Part shown: positions 7,083 through 13,108 of the stretch, piece after piece
Numbering within the stretch: the first letter of the stretch is position 1
Layout: every line of letters begins with the position of its first letter
Source: Alphaproteobacteria bacterium
GTDB taxonomy: Bacteria; Pseudomonadota; Alphaproteobacteria; UBA8366; Aestuariispiraceae
Assembly (NCBI GenBank): GCA_033344895.1
Contig: JAWPMN010000001.1
Coordinates: 744,001-808,000 of the forward strand
Direction of reading: 5' to 3'
DNA: 64,000 bases
Position numbers and translations under genes: made by a program
The notes under the pieces: generated by a model
What the model saw: only the letters and a program-made list of their open reading frames with translations
Databases searched by the model: none
Told to the model about the DNA's origin: nothing

Positions 7083-7343
7083 CTAGTTGACGGCGCCGAA
7101 CCGCTCGCGGAAGGCCTGCATCATCAGGTCCTTCAGGGCTTCGGCTGCCTCGTTCGAAATACTCTCCTGATCGCCCGGGGTAGCGTCGTCCCGGGCACCG
7201 GCGGCGGTCAGCATGGCCGCCGCGGCCAGCAGGATCAGGACCGCCTCAATGCCGTTTCCGCCGTTCGACTGCCGGTGTAGGAACAGCGCCGTGCCGACCT
7301 CCCTGGCACAGTCGGTGATCTGGTCGTCGGATAGCGTCGGCAT
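7083..7343 (-). CDS. Small hypothetical phage protein (86 aa)
   Basis: This is an 86-residue protein with an AGGAGGGGG ribosome-binding site just before the ATG at 7341-7343. A hydrophobic Ala/Leu helix (about residues 32-50) could be amphipathic or membrane-associated. The C-terminus is acidic and helical (SNEAAEALKDLMMQAF). The protein is not recognised. It lies 12 bp from the ParB-like gene and is presumably cotranscribed. Confidence 0.6.
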   Translation of the reverse strand: MPTLSDDQITDCAREVGTALFLHRQSNGGNGIEAVLILLAAAAMLTAAGARDDATPGDQESISNEAAEALKDLMMQAFRERFGAVN

Positions 7344-7354
7344 CTGGCCCCCTC

Positions 7355-7975
7355 CTAGTTTTTGCCGATGGTCAGGACCCGCGCGGGCTTGCCGCGCCGG
7401 GCCCAGTCGCCGCCGATCGGGTCGCCATCGGCCTGCGCCCGGTCCGGCGTCAGGCTGGCGCAGATCAGCGCCGCGGCGACCGCAAGGCCTGCCGCGCCGC
7501 GACCAGCGCGCGCAACCGCGCCTCGAATGCGTCCGACGCCGCCAGCGACGCCGCCGCGGAATCCCGCGCCCGCGCCGCCGACCGCAGGGTCGCCCGCCGC
7601 GCCAGGCGCAGCAGCACGATCCGGATCCACAGCACCGCGCCCTTCGCCGCGCGGGTCACTTCTGTCATTGATAAGGCCCTCCAGCCGCTGAACATCAGAC
7701 TTGATCCGCGCCGCCAGCGCGGTGGCCGCCATGTCCCCGTCGGTCAGGACAGGCGCGAACACATCCTCCAGAAATCCCGGCCCCCACAGGCCGACCATTT
7801 CCAGCAGATGGCGGAATTGCGGCGGGTTCCCGTCCCGCCAGCTGCGCACCGTCGCCGGCGCGACCCCGAAAGTCCGCGCGACAGCCTTGACCGGACCGGC
7901 GGCGCGTACGCGCGCGGCGATCCGGCGTCCGACCTCGACGCCTTCGGGGGAAAGATCGGTGTATATGGCGGTCAT
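7355..7975 (-). CDS. Helix-turn-helix phage regulator, uncertain C-terminal half
   Basis: The frame is open for 206 residues from an ATG at 7973-7975 preceded by GGGGGA. Residues 1-105 look genuine: an HTH (VKAVARTFGVAPATVRSWRDG) followed by a conserved-looking helical block. From about residue 106 to 172 the frame becomes Gly/Ala/Arg-rich with poor GC at third codon positions, while a different frame (7465-7668) looks coding there. The last 35 residues, including a hydrophobic segment then a DRAQADGDPIGGDWARRGKP tail, again look genuine. The single open frame may hold an HTH gene, a nested gene and a third short gene. The protein end is therefore unsure. Confidence 0.55.
   Translation of the reverse strand: MTAIYTDLSPEGVEVGRRIAARVRAAGPVKAVARTFGVAPATVRSWRDGNPPQFRHLLEMVGLWGPGFLEDVFAPVLTDGDMAATALAARIKSDVQRLEGLINDRSDPRGEGRGAVDPDRAAAPGAAGDPAVGGAGAGFRGGVAGGVGRIRGAVARAGRGAAGLAVAAALICASLTPDRAQADGDPIGGDWARRGKPARVLTIGKN
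7465..7668 (-). CDS. Nested small protein (67 aa) in an alternative frame
   Basis: An ATG at 7666-7668, preceded by AGGGCC seven bases upstream, opens a 67-residue frame whose codons nearly all end in G or C, as expected for true genes here. The product is basic and Ala/Arg-rich, with a hydrophobic start (AVLWIRIVLLRLA) and amphipathic helices. It lies wholly inside the longer open frame 7355-7975 on the same strand. I favour this as the real reading of the middle stretch. The function is unknown. Confidence 0.5.
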   Translation of the reverse strand: MTEVTRAAKGAVLWIRIVLLRLARRATLRSAARARDSAAASLAASDAFEARLRALVAARQALRSPRR

Positions 7976-8010
7976 AGGTTTTCCCCCGCCGCGCCTGGCA
8001 TCATGGCGCC

Positions 8011-8220
8011 ATGACACACAGCAGCCCCCGAACAACCCGCCGAACCCGAACCGCCGCCGCGCAGACCCTGCGCGCGCTGGCCGACGACCTGACCGGCCTG
8101 GCCGGCACCCTGCCCGCCGAGGCCTTCGTCCTGCGCCGCCTTGCCGCCATGGCCGGCGACATCGCCGGGCGGATACGATCTTCCGGAACCGCCCCAGGCG
8201 GCGGGCGGGACGCGGCATGA
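8011..8220 (+). CDS. Small hypothetical protein (69 aa)
   Basis: This 69-residue frame on the plus strand is opposite to the surrounding leftward operon. It has a basic start, then an amphipathic helical stretch (ALADDLTGLAGTLPAEAFVLRRLAAMAGDIAGRI). Codons are mostly G/C-ending. The segment encoding LRRLAAMAGDIAGRI is repeated almost exactly at 8625-8669. No clear ribosome-binding site is visible. It could be a small moron-like gene; confidence is limited. Confidence 0.45.
   Translation: MTHSSPRTTRRTRTAAAQTLRALADDLTGLAGTLPAEAFVLRRLAAMAGDIAGRIRSSGTAPGGGRDAA
8131..8175. repeat. 45-bp near-perfect direct repeat, copy 1
   Basis: These 45 bp match 8625-8669 at 44 positions, with weaker similarity extending 8 bp further left. 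Copy 1 encodes LRRLAAMAGDIAGRI in the plus-strand gene 8011-8220. Copy 2 forms the odd tail of the Cro-like gene on the other strand. Confidence 0.7.
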
Positions 8221-8265
8221 TGCCGTTCCCCGCCCGCACTTTCCCGTGTAAGGTGACGTGTTCAT

Positions 8266-8607
8266 TCAATCACCCTCGGGAGTTTCGTTATGCCCAAATC
8301 CGGACTGTTCGACGACAAGCGCATCCCGATTCCCTGCCCGAAATGCGGCCAGAAGACCGAGCAATCCGTCGCCTGGATAAAGGCGCACGACCACTTCGCC
8401 TGCCCCGGTTGCGGCACCCGGATCGATATCCAGGCGGACAAATTTCTCGACGGCATCCGCACGGCCGAAACCGCCCTGGACGATTTCAAGAAGACTCTCG
8501 CGAATTCCTTCGGGAAGATCGGCAAGCGCCGGTAGCGCCGGACTGGCTTGATTCAGCGCCGCCAGCAGCGGCGACGGGTCCAGGACCAGGGTCGCGGTAT
8601 GCGTCAT
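8266..8607 (-). pseudogene. Possible truncated phage gene downstream of cro
   Basis: An ATG at 8605-8607 overlaps the stop of the Cro-like gene (ATGA) and has an excellent AAGGAGAAGCGGC ribosome-binding site. The first 28 or so codons (MTHTATLVLDPSPLLAALNQ...) have normal GC-rich third positions. After about 8535 the frame runs antisense to the well-supported zinc-ribbon gene and loses that bias. I read this as the surviving 5' end of a gene whose remainder was displaced when the plus-strand genes entered. Confidence 0.3.
8290..8535 (+). CDS. Zinc-ribbon protein (81 aa)
   Basis: This 81-residue protein has a zinc ribbon formed by CPKCG (residues 16-20) and CPGCG (about 38-42), then an amphipathic C-terminal helix rich in Asp and Lys. 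A GGGAG ribosome-binding site precedes the ATG. Small zinc-ribbon proteins of this type are common in alphaproteobacterial phages and genomes; the partner is unknown. It is encoded against the direction of the leftward operon, which suggests an independently expressed insert (moron). No promoter is obvious in the 69 bp before it. Confidence 0.75.
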   Translation: MPKSGLFDDKRIPIPCPKCGQKTEQSVAWIKAHDHFACPGCGTRIDIQADKFLDGIRTAETALDDFKKTLANSFGKIGKRR

Positions 8608-8861
8608 GCCGCTTCTCCTTCGCCCTGCGCCGCCTCGCCGCCATGGCCGGCGACATCGCCGGGCGGATAGATATCGGGGCGCATCCGGTATCGACTGATC
8701 CTGCCGCCGGTCGCAGCCTCTATCGCCAGCACCCGGCGCGGCGGAATTTCCTTCCACTGATAGAAGTTTTGAACAGCGATCCCGACCCTTGCGGCAAGGA
8801 CGTTGACCCCGCCGACAATCTCGACCGCCTCTCTGACGATAGGGAGCATGAGCTTTGACAT
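8604..8861 (-). CDS. Cro-like repressor (YdaS family)
   Basis: This is an 85-residue protein. Residues 1-62 match YdaS/Cro-type repressors: a helix (REAVEIVGGVNVLAARVGIAVQ), the turn and recognition region NFYQWKEIPPRRVLAIEAAT, and the closing RPDIY. It is first in the leftward operon, facing the C1-like gene across the operators, so it is the expected early antirepressor of lysogeny. The last 20 or so residues after RPDIYPP are Gly/Ala/Glu-rich and come from the repeated DNA at 8625-8669, so this tail looks like an addition to the normal family length. Confidence 0.8.
   Translation of the reverse strand: MSKLMLPIVREAVEIVGGVNVLAARVGIAVQNFYQWKEIPPRRVLAIEAATGGRISRYRMRPDIYPPGDVAGHGGEAAQGEGEAA
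8625..8669. repeat. 45-bp near-perfect direct repeat, copy 2
   Basis: This matches 8131-8175 at 44 of 45 bases. Read on the minus strand it supplies the C-terminal tail of the Cro-like protein, beyond where this family normally ends. Confidence 0.7.
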
Positions 8862-8865
8862 GCCC

Positions 8866-8913
8866 GAATGTAAAGCATGCTTGTTATTCGAATGTCAAGC
8901 ATGCTTGATTCGA
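8866..8913. promoter_or_regulatory. Tandem C1/Cro operators in the divergent switch region
   Basis: Two sites centred at 8877/8878 and 8901/8902, exactly 24 bp apart, share the palindromic core AAGCATGCTT. They are flanked by CGAAT-type arms with the outline CGAAT-N3-core-N3-ATTCG in the first copy. They fill the 72-bp gap between the Cro-like and C1-like genes, as expected for the lysis-lysogeny switch. Related sites occur at 11043-11054 and 11877-11912. Confidence 0.75.
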
Positions 8914-8933
8914 AACAAGCTACTAACCGCCGC

Positions 8934-9566
8934 ATGACCATCGGCGACAGAATTAAACAGGCGCGGGAATCCGCAGGTCTCAACCAGGCGCAACTCGCGA
9001 AACTGTGCCGCGTCAGCGCGCAAGCGGTCTCGCAATGGGAGTCCGGTGCTACGTCCCCAAAGGGCGAGAACATCGGTCATCTTATCCGCGCCCTGAAGGT
9101 TCGGGCGGAATGGCTGACGCTCGGAATCGGCCCGCGAGATCCCGACCCAAACAACGGGGACGACGCAACGAAAACCTATGCACTCCGCGTCACCTACGTA
9201 TTAATGACTACCCTCAGCCGGTTCGAGAACGGGTTGAGATTCGACATTGAACCGGACCAGATTCGGGACTTCTCCATGGCACTCCTGGAACACCTGCCAT
9301 CCGCCGACGACGGCCCGGACGGACTGGACGCGTTCCAAGACTTTTTGGAATCCGAAGGGGTCACGCCCCTCAATGCGGAGCCACTCAGCGAAGCGGATAT
9401 GGTTGAAATCATCCGCACCGCCTCCTCCCATCTACAATCTCAGGGCAAGCAGCTACCGCCGGAGAAATTCAGCGAGATGTGCGGGGTACTGTTCAAGTAT
9501 GCCGCCGCCGTCGAATCCAACGCCAGGGACGAGATGATTCAGAGGACCCTGAGGTTGATTTCCTAA
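8934..9566 (+). CDS. C1-like phage repressor (HTH XRE, no peptidase domain)
   Basis: This is a 210-residue protein. The ATG at 8934 is chosen because an upstream in-frame ATG at 8877 would place 19 extra residues inside the operator. Residues 3-60 are a classical XRE helix-turn-helix (IGDRIKQARESAGLNQAQLAKLCR, then SAQAVSQWESGATSPKGENI, ending LIRALKVRAEWLTLG). The C-terminal 130 residues are acidic helices and lack the S24 serine/lysine pair and the cleavage site of LexA-type repressors. Induction may therefore depend on an antirepressor or another signal instead of RecA-driven self-cleavage. It is divergent from cro. Confidence 0.85.
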   Translation: MTIGDRIKQARESAGLNQAQLAKLCRVSAQAVSQWESGATSPKGENIGHLIRALKVRAEWLTLGIGPRDPDPNNGDDATKTYALRVTYVLMTTLSRFENGLRFDIEPDQIRDFSMALLEHLPSADDGPDGLDAFQDFLESEGVTPLNAEPLSEADMVEIIRTASSHLQSQGKQLPPEKFSEMCGVLFKYAAAVESNARDEMIQRTLRLIS

Positions 9567-9647
9567 CTGCACCTAAAACGCGAAACCAATTGACCACAGC
9601 TTTCTATGCGATAAGCTGCACCCGTAAAAAAGAACAGGACTCCTCCT

Positions 9648-9920
9648 ATGCCGTCCCGCCAGGAGAAGCTGTCATCGCGGCTTCGAGCACTTTTAGAAGA
9701 GGCAACCCCGCTTCCGATTGAAGCGCGGCGATCCATCCTAAAAAACTCGGTGCGATGCGTCGGAATCGACGCGTTGGTTGCATACCGAATCGAAGCCATG
9801 TACGGGACCGACCTAGAACACCTGACAGCAAATCAGATCGACGACACCCTGTCCTATGTGAATACGGTCGCCAGAATGATGCGCGGGGCCCTTTCCCGTC
9901 GAGAAGCGGCCAATGGCTAG
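9648..9920 (+). CDS. Hypothetical phage protein (90 aa)
   Basis: This is a 90-residue helical protein with charged surfaces and no recognisable motif. A purine-rich AGGA-type site lies upstream of the ATG at 9648. Its stop overlaps the next gene by 8 bp, indicating a two-gene transcript with the PAS-like gene. It is downstream of the C1-like repressor, so it could be expressed in the lysogen. GC content here is lower than in the neighbouring prophage genes. Confidence 0.55.
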   Translation: MPSRQEKLSSRLRALLEEATPLPIEARRSILKNSVRCVGIDALVAYRIEAMYGTDLEHLTANQIDDTLSYVNTVARMMRGALSRREAANG

Positions 9921-10482
9921 ATGGCGTATTGAACCAATCCCGCCGGTTCACTTGGCGGACCTGTCACCAACGTTCCGGGACGCCCTTTTGTTTGCCCGCG
10001 ACGCGCGCGGCGACGCCAACGCCGCGCCCGAACGGTTCAGGCACCTGTTGCCCCATTTGCAGCTGTTTGCCACGACCCGGGATGGAGCGCCCTACATCCA
10101 TTGCGGCGACCAAACGACGACGGCGCGCGCATATGGACGCGACTATGCTCTCAATCTGGTAGGATCGACCGGGTTGCCGGACGTGGCGTTGGAACGCGCC
10201 GTGAAGTCGGCCTATTATCAAGCCGCCCAGGGCCGAATCGTCTCGGAAAGAGTTTCTGGAATTCTGGACATCCACGGAAGGCCGACGCTCGTCAGTTACT
10301 TCCGTCTGGTGCTTCCCATTCATTACGCGGCACAAACTGTCGTCGGGTGTACGACTGCACTTGCCGCCGATCTCGCTCGACAAGGCGCCGCAGGTCATCT
10401 CTGGACATCGTTACAATCCAATCCGTTTCTAACAGAAAACCTTCCGCCCGGCGCCAACCTTCAGACAGAGGTTTCACAGTAA
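9913..10482 (+). CDS. PAS-like sensory protein (PAS_5 type)
   Basis: This is a 189-residue protein whose layout resembles the small stand-alone PAS_5 proteins of Rhodospirillales. It has an N-terminal helix (RFRHLLPHLQLFATTRDGAPYIHCG), a GRDYALNLVGSTG loop, a helix, then antiparallel strands ending RLVLPIHYAAQTVVGCTTAL. A similar protein is encoded on the chromosome at 50568-51086. The PAS fold appears to end near 10370. The remaining residues overlap the 3' end of the convergent GNAT-like gene by 191 bp, so the true end or the antisense arrangement deserves checking. The ligand is unknown. Confidence 0.55.
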   Translation: MARWRIEPIPPVHLADLSPTFRDALLFARDARGDANAAPERFRHLLPHLQLFATTRDGAPYIHCGDQTTTARAYGRDYALNLVGSTGLPDVALERAVKSAYYQAAQGRIVSERVSGILDIHGRPTLVSYFRLVLPIHYAAQTVVGCTTALAADLARQGAAGHLWTSLQSNPFLTENLPPGANLQTEVSQ

Positions 10483-11014
10483 AGAACCCCTCCCGGAACG
10501 CGTAACCCGACCAGGCGTTCGGATCTTCGACAAAGCCATAGCAATGGTCCGGATCGAAGCGGATCGCAGCGCACGCCAGTCCAACAGACGCCAACAGCGG
10601 CCCAAATCCTGCCCCGCGCACGGACTCATGCAGCCACAGTTCGCCGTGATAGGTCACCTGCCCGAACATCTGCGCGCCCTCGGCCGCGACCGTACCGGCA
10701 CGCGGAGCCAGCGGAAACAGGCGCCGAAACTCACTTTCCCAGAGATTGTCCAGACCACCCAGGCCCGGAGACTGCACCCGGATCGCCTGGACATGAACGA
10801 CCCGGCCGGACGCATCTCTTCCGGCGATCCAGAATCCTGTCTCGTCGCGCAGATCGAAATGCCGGGGATGGAACATCGGGGAAAGAGAATGCCCGTCCAG
10901 TTCCAGCGAATAGAGCAACTCGAAATCGCTCGATACCTCAAGGCGCAGCCCGCGAGATTCTGCCGCGGACACCCGATCCGTCAGGAACATACTCAACTCG
11001 ATAGGGTCTATCAC
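10292..11014 (-). CDS. GNAT-like acyltransferase-fold protein
   Basis: This is a 240-residue protein. The central part fits the GNAT fold: strands and TYHGELWLHESV, followed by the acetyl-CoA-binding motif A (RGAGFGPLL, around residues 129-137), a helix, then YGFVEDPNAWSGYAFREGFF resembling motif B. The N-terminal 90 residues are strand-rich. The substrate is unknown. It starts 28 bp from a single C1-type operator (11043-11054), so transcription is probably under repressor control. Its 3' end overlaps the opposing PAS-like gene. Lower GC than its neighbours suggests separate acquisition. Confidence 0.6.
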   Translation of the reverse strand: MIDPIELSMFLTDRVSAAESRGLRLEVSSDFELLYSLELDGHSLSPMFHPRHFDLRDETGFWIAGRDASGRVVHVQAIRVQSPGLGGLDNLWESEFRRLFPLAPRAGTVAAEGAQMFGQVTYHGELWLHESVRGAGFGPLLASVGLACAAIRFDPDHCYGFVEDPNAWSGYAFREGFFTVKPLSEGWRRAEGFLLETDWIVTMSRDDLRRLVERDRRQVQSYTRRQFVPRNEWEAPDGSN

Positions 11015-11042
11015 ACCGCGCCTCAGGGGTACCTGAATATGA

Positions 11043-11054
11043 CAAGCATACTTT
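11043..11054. promoter_or_regulatory. Single C1-type operator
   Basis: CAAGCATACTTT lies in the 50-bp gap upstream of the GNAT-like gene. Its reverse complement differs at one base from the sites at 11877-11912 and closely matches the core at the cro/c1 switch. This implies the repressor also controls this gene. Confidence 0.55.
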
Positions 11055-11064
11055 CAGACAATAC

Positions 11065-11829
11065 CTAGCACGCAAGCGTGATATCCTGCAGGACAGATTT
11101 CAGTTCAACAGCAAACTTCGCTTCCTGCTCATCTATCACACCGTCGGCATCGATCATTCTCGCAGCTAATAGCAGCACGCGTTCCAGACTGGTTTCGCCT
11201 GCACCTTTCGCTAGAAGGGTTGCACTCGCCATCATGGAAGCCGCGTCCGGCGCGAAACGATCCAGCAACACATTGGCCCTATCAACGTCTATCTCATATT
11301 CGAACGCCCGATCGATCAAGTATTGATGGAGGACGTCCCGTTCCGAGAGATGTACGTGACCGTCACAGCGCGCAAGGAATACCAGAACCGTAAGACCATG
11401 CTGCGCTGCGCGGATAGCGGCCGCCGTCTGATCGACGGGTGAAGCATCGACGGCAGAAAACCCAAAATGCTCCAGAAACGCGGATGGAGGCGAATAGACC
11501 TCCCCTGTCACAGCATCGACCGCCTCCAGGATGCGATCGGCTCGGAAGCTCCGTTTCGCTTTTCTTAAGTGACAATAGCCGGTCAGGCGCGGGTCGCCCT
11601 TATCGCTAAACCGGCATGAGTAAACGGTCACTCGCCGGGAGGATATCTCGCCGACGGCATCGACATATCTTATCAGCAGCCCCAGCGGCAGCCACTCACC
11701 GGCCGGGTCATCATACACAGTATCGACATCCCTCACCGGCCCGTGTTCCGAGTGTTTTCCAGGCAAGGCGATCGTCACCGACGCCCGCGTCACCACATAG
11801 TCGGACACCACTTCTATTGATGATCTCAT
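11065..11829 (-). CDS. WYL-domain and TerB-like domain protein
   Basis: This is a 254-residue protein with GGGAGAAGG before the ATG at 11827-11829. Residues about 40-110 resemble a WYL ligand-sensing domain: EWLPLGLLIRYVDAVGEI, then TGYCHLRKAKRSFRADRI, the closing signature of WYL domains. Residues about 140-250 are a TerB-like helical bundle with acidic repeats (FLARCDGHVHLSERDVL and MIDADGVIDEQEAKFA). WYL proteins often regulate defence or stress loci by binding ligands or single-stranded DNA. No HTH is fused here. Paired operators (11877-11912) precede it, so it probably belongs to the phage repressor regulon. Confidence 0.75.
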   Translation of the reverse strand: MRSSIEVVSDYVVTRASVTIALPGKHSEHGPVRDVDTVYDDPAGEWLPLGLLIRYVDAVGEISSRRVTVYSCRFSDKGDPRLTGYCHLRKAKRSFRADRILEAVDAVTGEVYSPPSAFLEHFGFSAVDASPVDQTAAAIRAAQHGLTVLVFLARCDGHVHLSERDVLHQYLIDRAFEYEIDVDRANVLLDRFAPDAASMMASATLLAKGAGETSLERVLLLAARMIDADGVIDEQEAKFAVELKSVLQDITLAC

Positions 11830-11876
11830 GGGACCTTCTCCCGTCGCGTGTTCCGACAGAGTACGCGCCGCAATAA

Positions 11877-11912
11877 CAAGTATGCTTGACATTCGAATAT
11901 CAAGTATGCTTG
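11877..11912. promoter_or_regulatory. Tandem C1-type operators upstream of the WYL-TerB gene
   Basis: Two exact copies of CAAGTATGCTTG at 11877-11888 and 11901-11912 are centred 24 bp apart, the same spacing as in the cro/c1 region. They lie between the leftward WYL-TerB gene and the rightward small-gene operon, so they could control both. Confidence 0.75.
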
Positions 11913-12036
11913 TTATCTGACACCGGCGGGCACCCTCCCCCCCCTCACGGACGCCAGTCGCGTCGGTCCGCCGGTCGGCCGGGGCGGGTCCTTCGGGACC
12001 TTCCCCGGCCGGGCGGGGGCGACCGGGAGGCACCGC

Positions 12037-12216
12037 ATGACGGACACACCCGAAACGGCCGGAGTCAAGGAGACGCCGACCCGCAGCAAGACCTGGATCA
12101 AGTTCGACAGGCCGTCGATCAGCGGCTTCTGGTTCGTGGTCGGGCTGCTGATCGCACTTTTCTACGGCGACCCGGATCTGCATGACGCGCTGATCTCCTA
12201 TCTGCAACGGCATTGA
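12037..12216 (+). CDS. Small single-pass membrane protein (59 aa)
   Basis: A 59-residue frame opens at the ATG at 12037 behind a GGGAGG ribosome-binding site. It has a charged N-terminus (residues 1-26), one transmembrane helix (about 29-43, GFWFVVGLLIALFYG) and a short acidic tail. It is the first gene of the rightward early operon leading to the integrase. Small phage membrane proteins in this place often act in superinfection exclusion, but nothing specific supports that here. Confidence 0.65.
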   Translation: MTDTPETAGVKETPTRSKTWIKFDRPSISGFWFVVGLLIALFYGDPDLHDALISYLQRH

Positions 12217-12226
12217 GGAGATCACC

Positions 12227-12415
12227 GTGACAAGCGACGCAAAGCAGCAGGACCTGATAACCCGCATGGCGGGCGCGATGTTCCGCATTCGGGGGGAGCG
12301 CGGGGACTGCACCCGCGACGACCTCCTGCAGGAAGGTTTCGCGGCCCGCGACATCGACCGCTTTTCCGCCGAGGCCAAGACCCGCGCCGCGCGCCTGCAC
12401 GGCGCCGCGGCATAG
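12227..12415 (+). CDS. Small hypothetical phage protein (62 aa)
   Basis: This 62-residue protein begins at a GTG (12227) with GAGGAG just upstream. It is helical and charged (LITRMAGAMFRIRGERGDCTRDDLLQ...). The pattern resembles small proteins common in alphaproteobacterial phages that lie before integrase genes. The function is unknown. It sits 10 bp after the membrane-protein gene and 9 bp before the next. Confidence 0.55.
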   Translation: MTSDAKQQDLITRMAGAMFRIRGERGDCTRDDLLQEGFAARDIDRFSAEAKTRAARLHGAAA

Positions 12416-12424
12416 GGGGCGGCC

Positions 12425-12634
12425 ATGGGAAACATCATCCGCATCCAGCCGCGCCGCCTGCCGGCCCTGTCGCCGGCCTGGAAAGACCGCGACACGGCGG
12501 TCGACCTGACCACCGGCAAGGCCGGGCCGGTCACCGCCATCCACCGCGCCAGCAACGGCGCCCCGCTCCGCCTGTCGGTCCTGATCGACGGCACAACCAT
12601 CACCGGCCTCGTCTGCCGGTTCCGGAAAGGCTGA
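12425..12634 (+). CDS. Small hypothetical phage protein (69 aa)
   Basis: This is a 69-residue protein with a GGGGGC site before the ATG at 12425. The sequence is strand-rich with paired hydrophobic stretches (PLRLSVLIDGTTITGLVCRF) and could form a small beta fold. There is no recognised motif. It is part of the rightward gene train. Confidence 0.55.
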   Translation: MGNIIRIQPRRLPALSPAWKDRDTAVDLTTGKAGPVTAIHRASNGAPLRLSVLIDGTTITGLVCRFRKG

Positions 12635-12638
12635 TCCG

Positions 12639-12881
12639 ATGGTGCGGGCGGTGACATCCCTGGGCCGCGTCGTCGACCTGATCACGGTCGCCGCGCCGCC
12701 ACGGCCAATGGCGCCACCTTCCCTGACGACGATCGAGGAACCGGCGGCGGCCGGGCGAATCCGGCAGCTGCGCCGCCTCGGATGGCCGCCCAACGCCATC
12801 GCCGCCCAAACCGGACAGCCCATCGAAACCGTCTGCGCCGTCCTGGCCATCCCCGTCGAACCCCGTTGGAGAACCGAATGA
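12639..12881 (+). CDS. Small HTH-like phage protein (80 aa)
   Basis: This is an 80-residue protein. Residues about 40-70 (RIRQLRRLGWPPNAIAAQTGQPIETVCAVL) look like a short helix-turn-helix as in resolvase or GcrA-type DNA-binding segments. The N-terminus is hydrophobic and Pro-rich. Its stop overlaps the next start (ATGA). The function is unknown; a DNA-binding role is inferred from the HTH-like pattern only. Confidence 0.55.
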   Translation: MVRAVTSLGRVVDLITVAAPPRPMAPPSLTTIEEPAAAGRIRQLRRLGWPPNAIAAQTGQPIETVCAVLAIPVEPRWRTE

Positions 12882-13108
12882 CCGCCCTTCCCGCAGGCAA
12901 GGGCGCCGTGCCGCCCGCCCCTCCGACACCGAACAGAACCCCGTCCGGCGACTCGCCGGTGCGGCTTCCCGCCGCGCCGCTGGACGGTAAGGCGCGGGTC
13001 CGACTGCACCGTCAGCGGGCCCGCGCCGACGGCCGCCGCCGGGTCGAGATCACGGTGTCCTGTGCCTGGCATGCGGCGGCGCCCGAACACAAAAGGGGGA
13101 CGGCATGA
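12878..13108 (+). CDS. Small hypothetical phage protein (76 aa)
   Basis: This 76-residue protein starts at the ATG at 12878 within an ATGA overlap and ends in another ATGA overlap with the HD-domain gene. The N-terminal half is Pro/Ala-rich and probably disordered. The C-terminal half is basic and ends in a short strand-like stretch with one cysteine. It is not recognised; coupling on both sides supports translation. Confidence 0.5.
   Translation: MTALPAGKGAVPPAPPTPNRTPSGDSPVRLPAAPLDGKARVRLHRQRARADGRRRVEITVSCAWHAAAPEHKRGTA

Noticed and set aside
5577-7280. 567-aa plus-strand frame in the prophage early region
   Set aside because: It is antisense to the GcrA-like, LexA-like and ParB-type genes; Arg/Pro-rich and without motif.
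8877-8933. Upstream in-frame start that would lengthen the C1-like repressor by 19 residues
   Set aside because: It lies inside the paired operators, and the helix-turn-helix begins right after the ATG at 8934.
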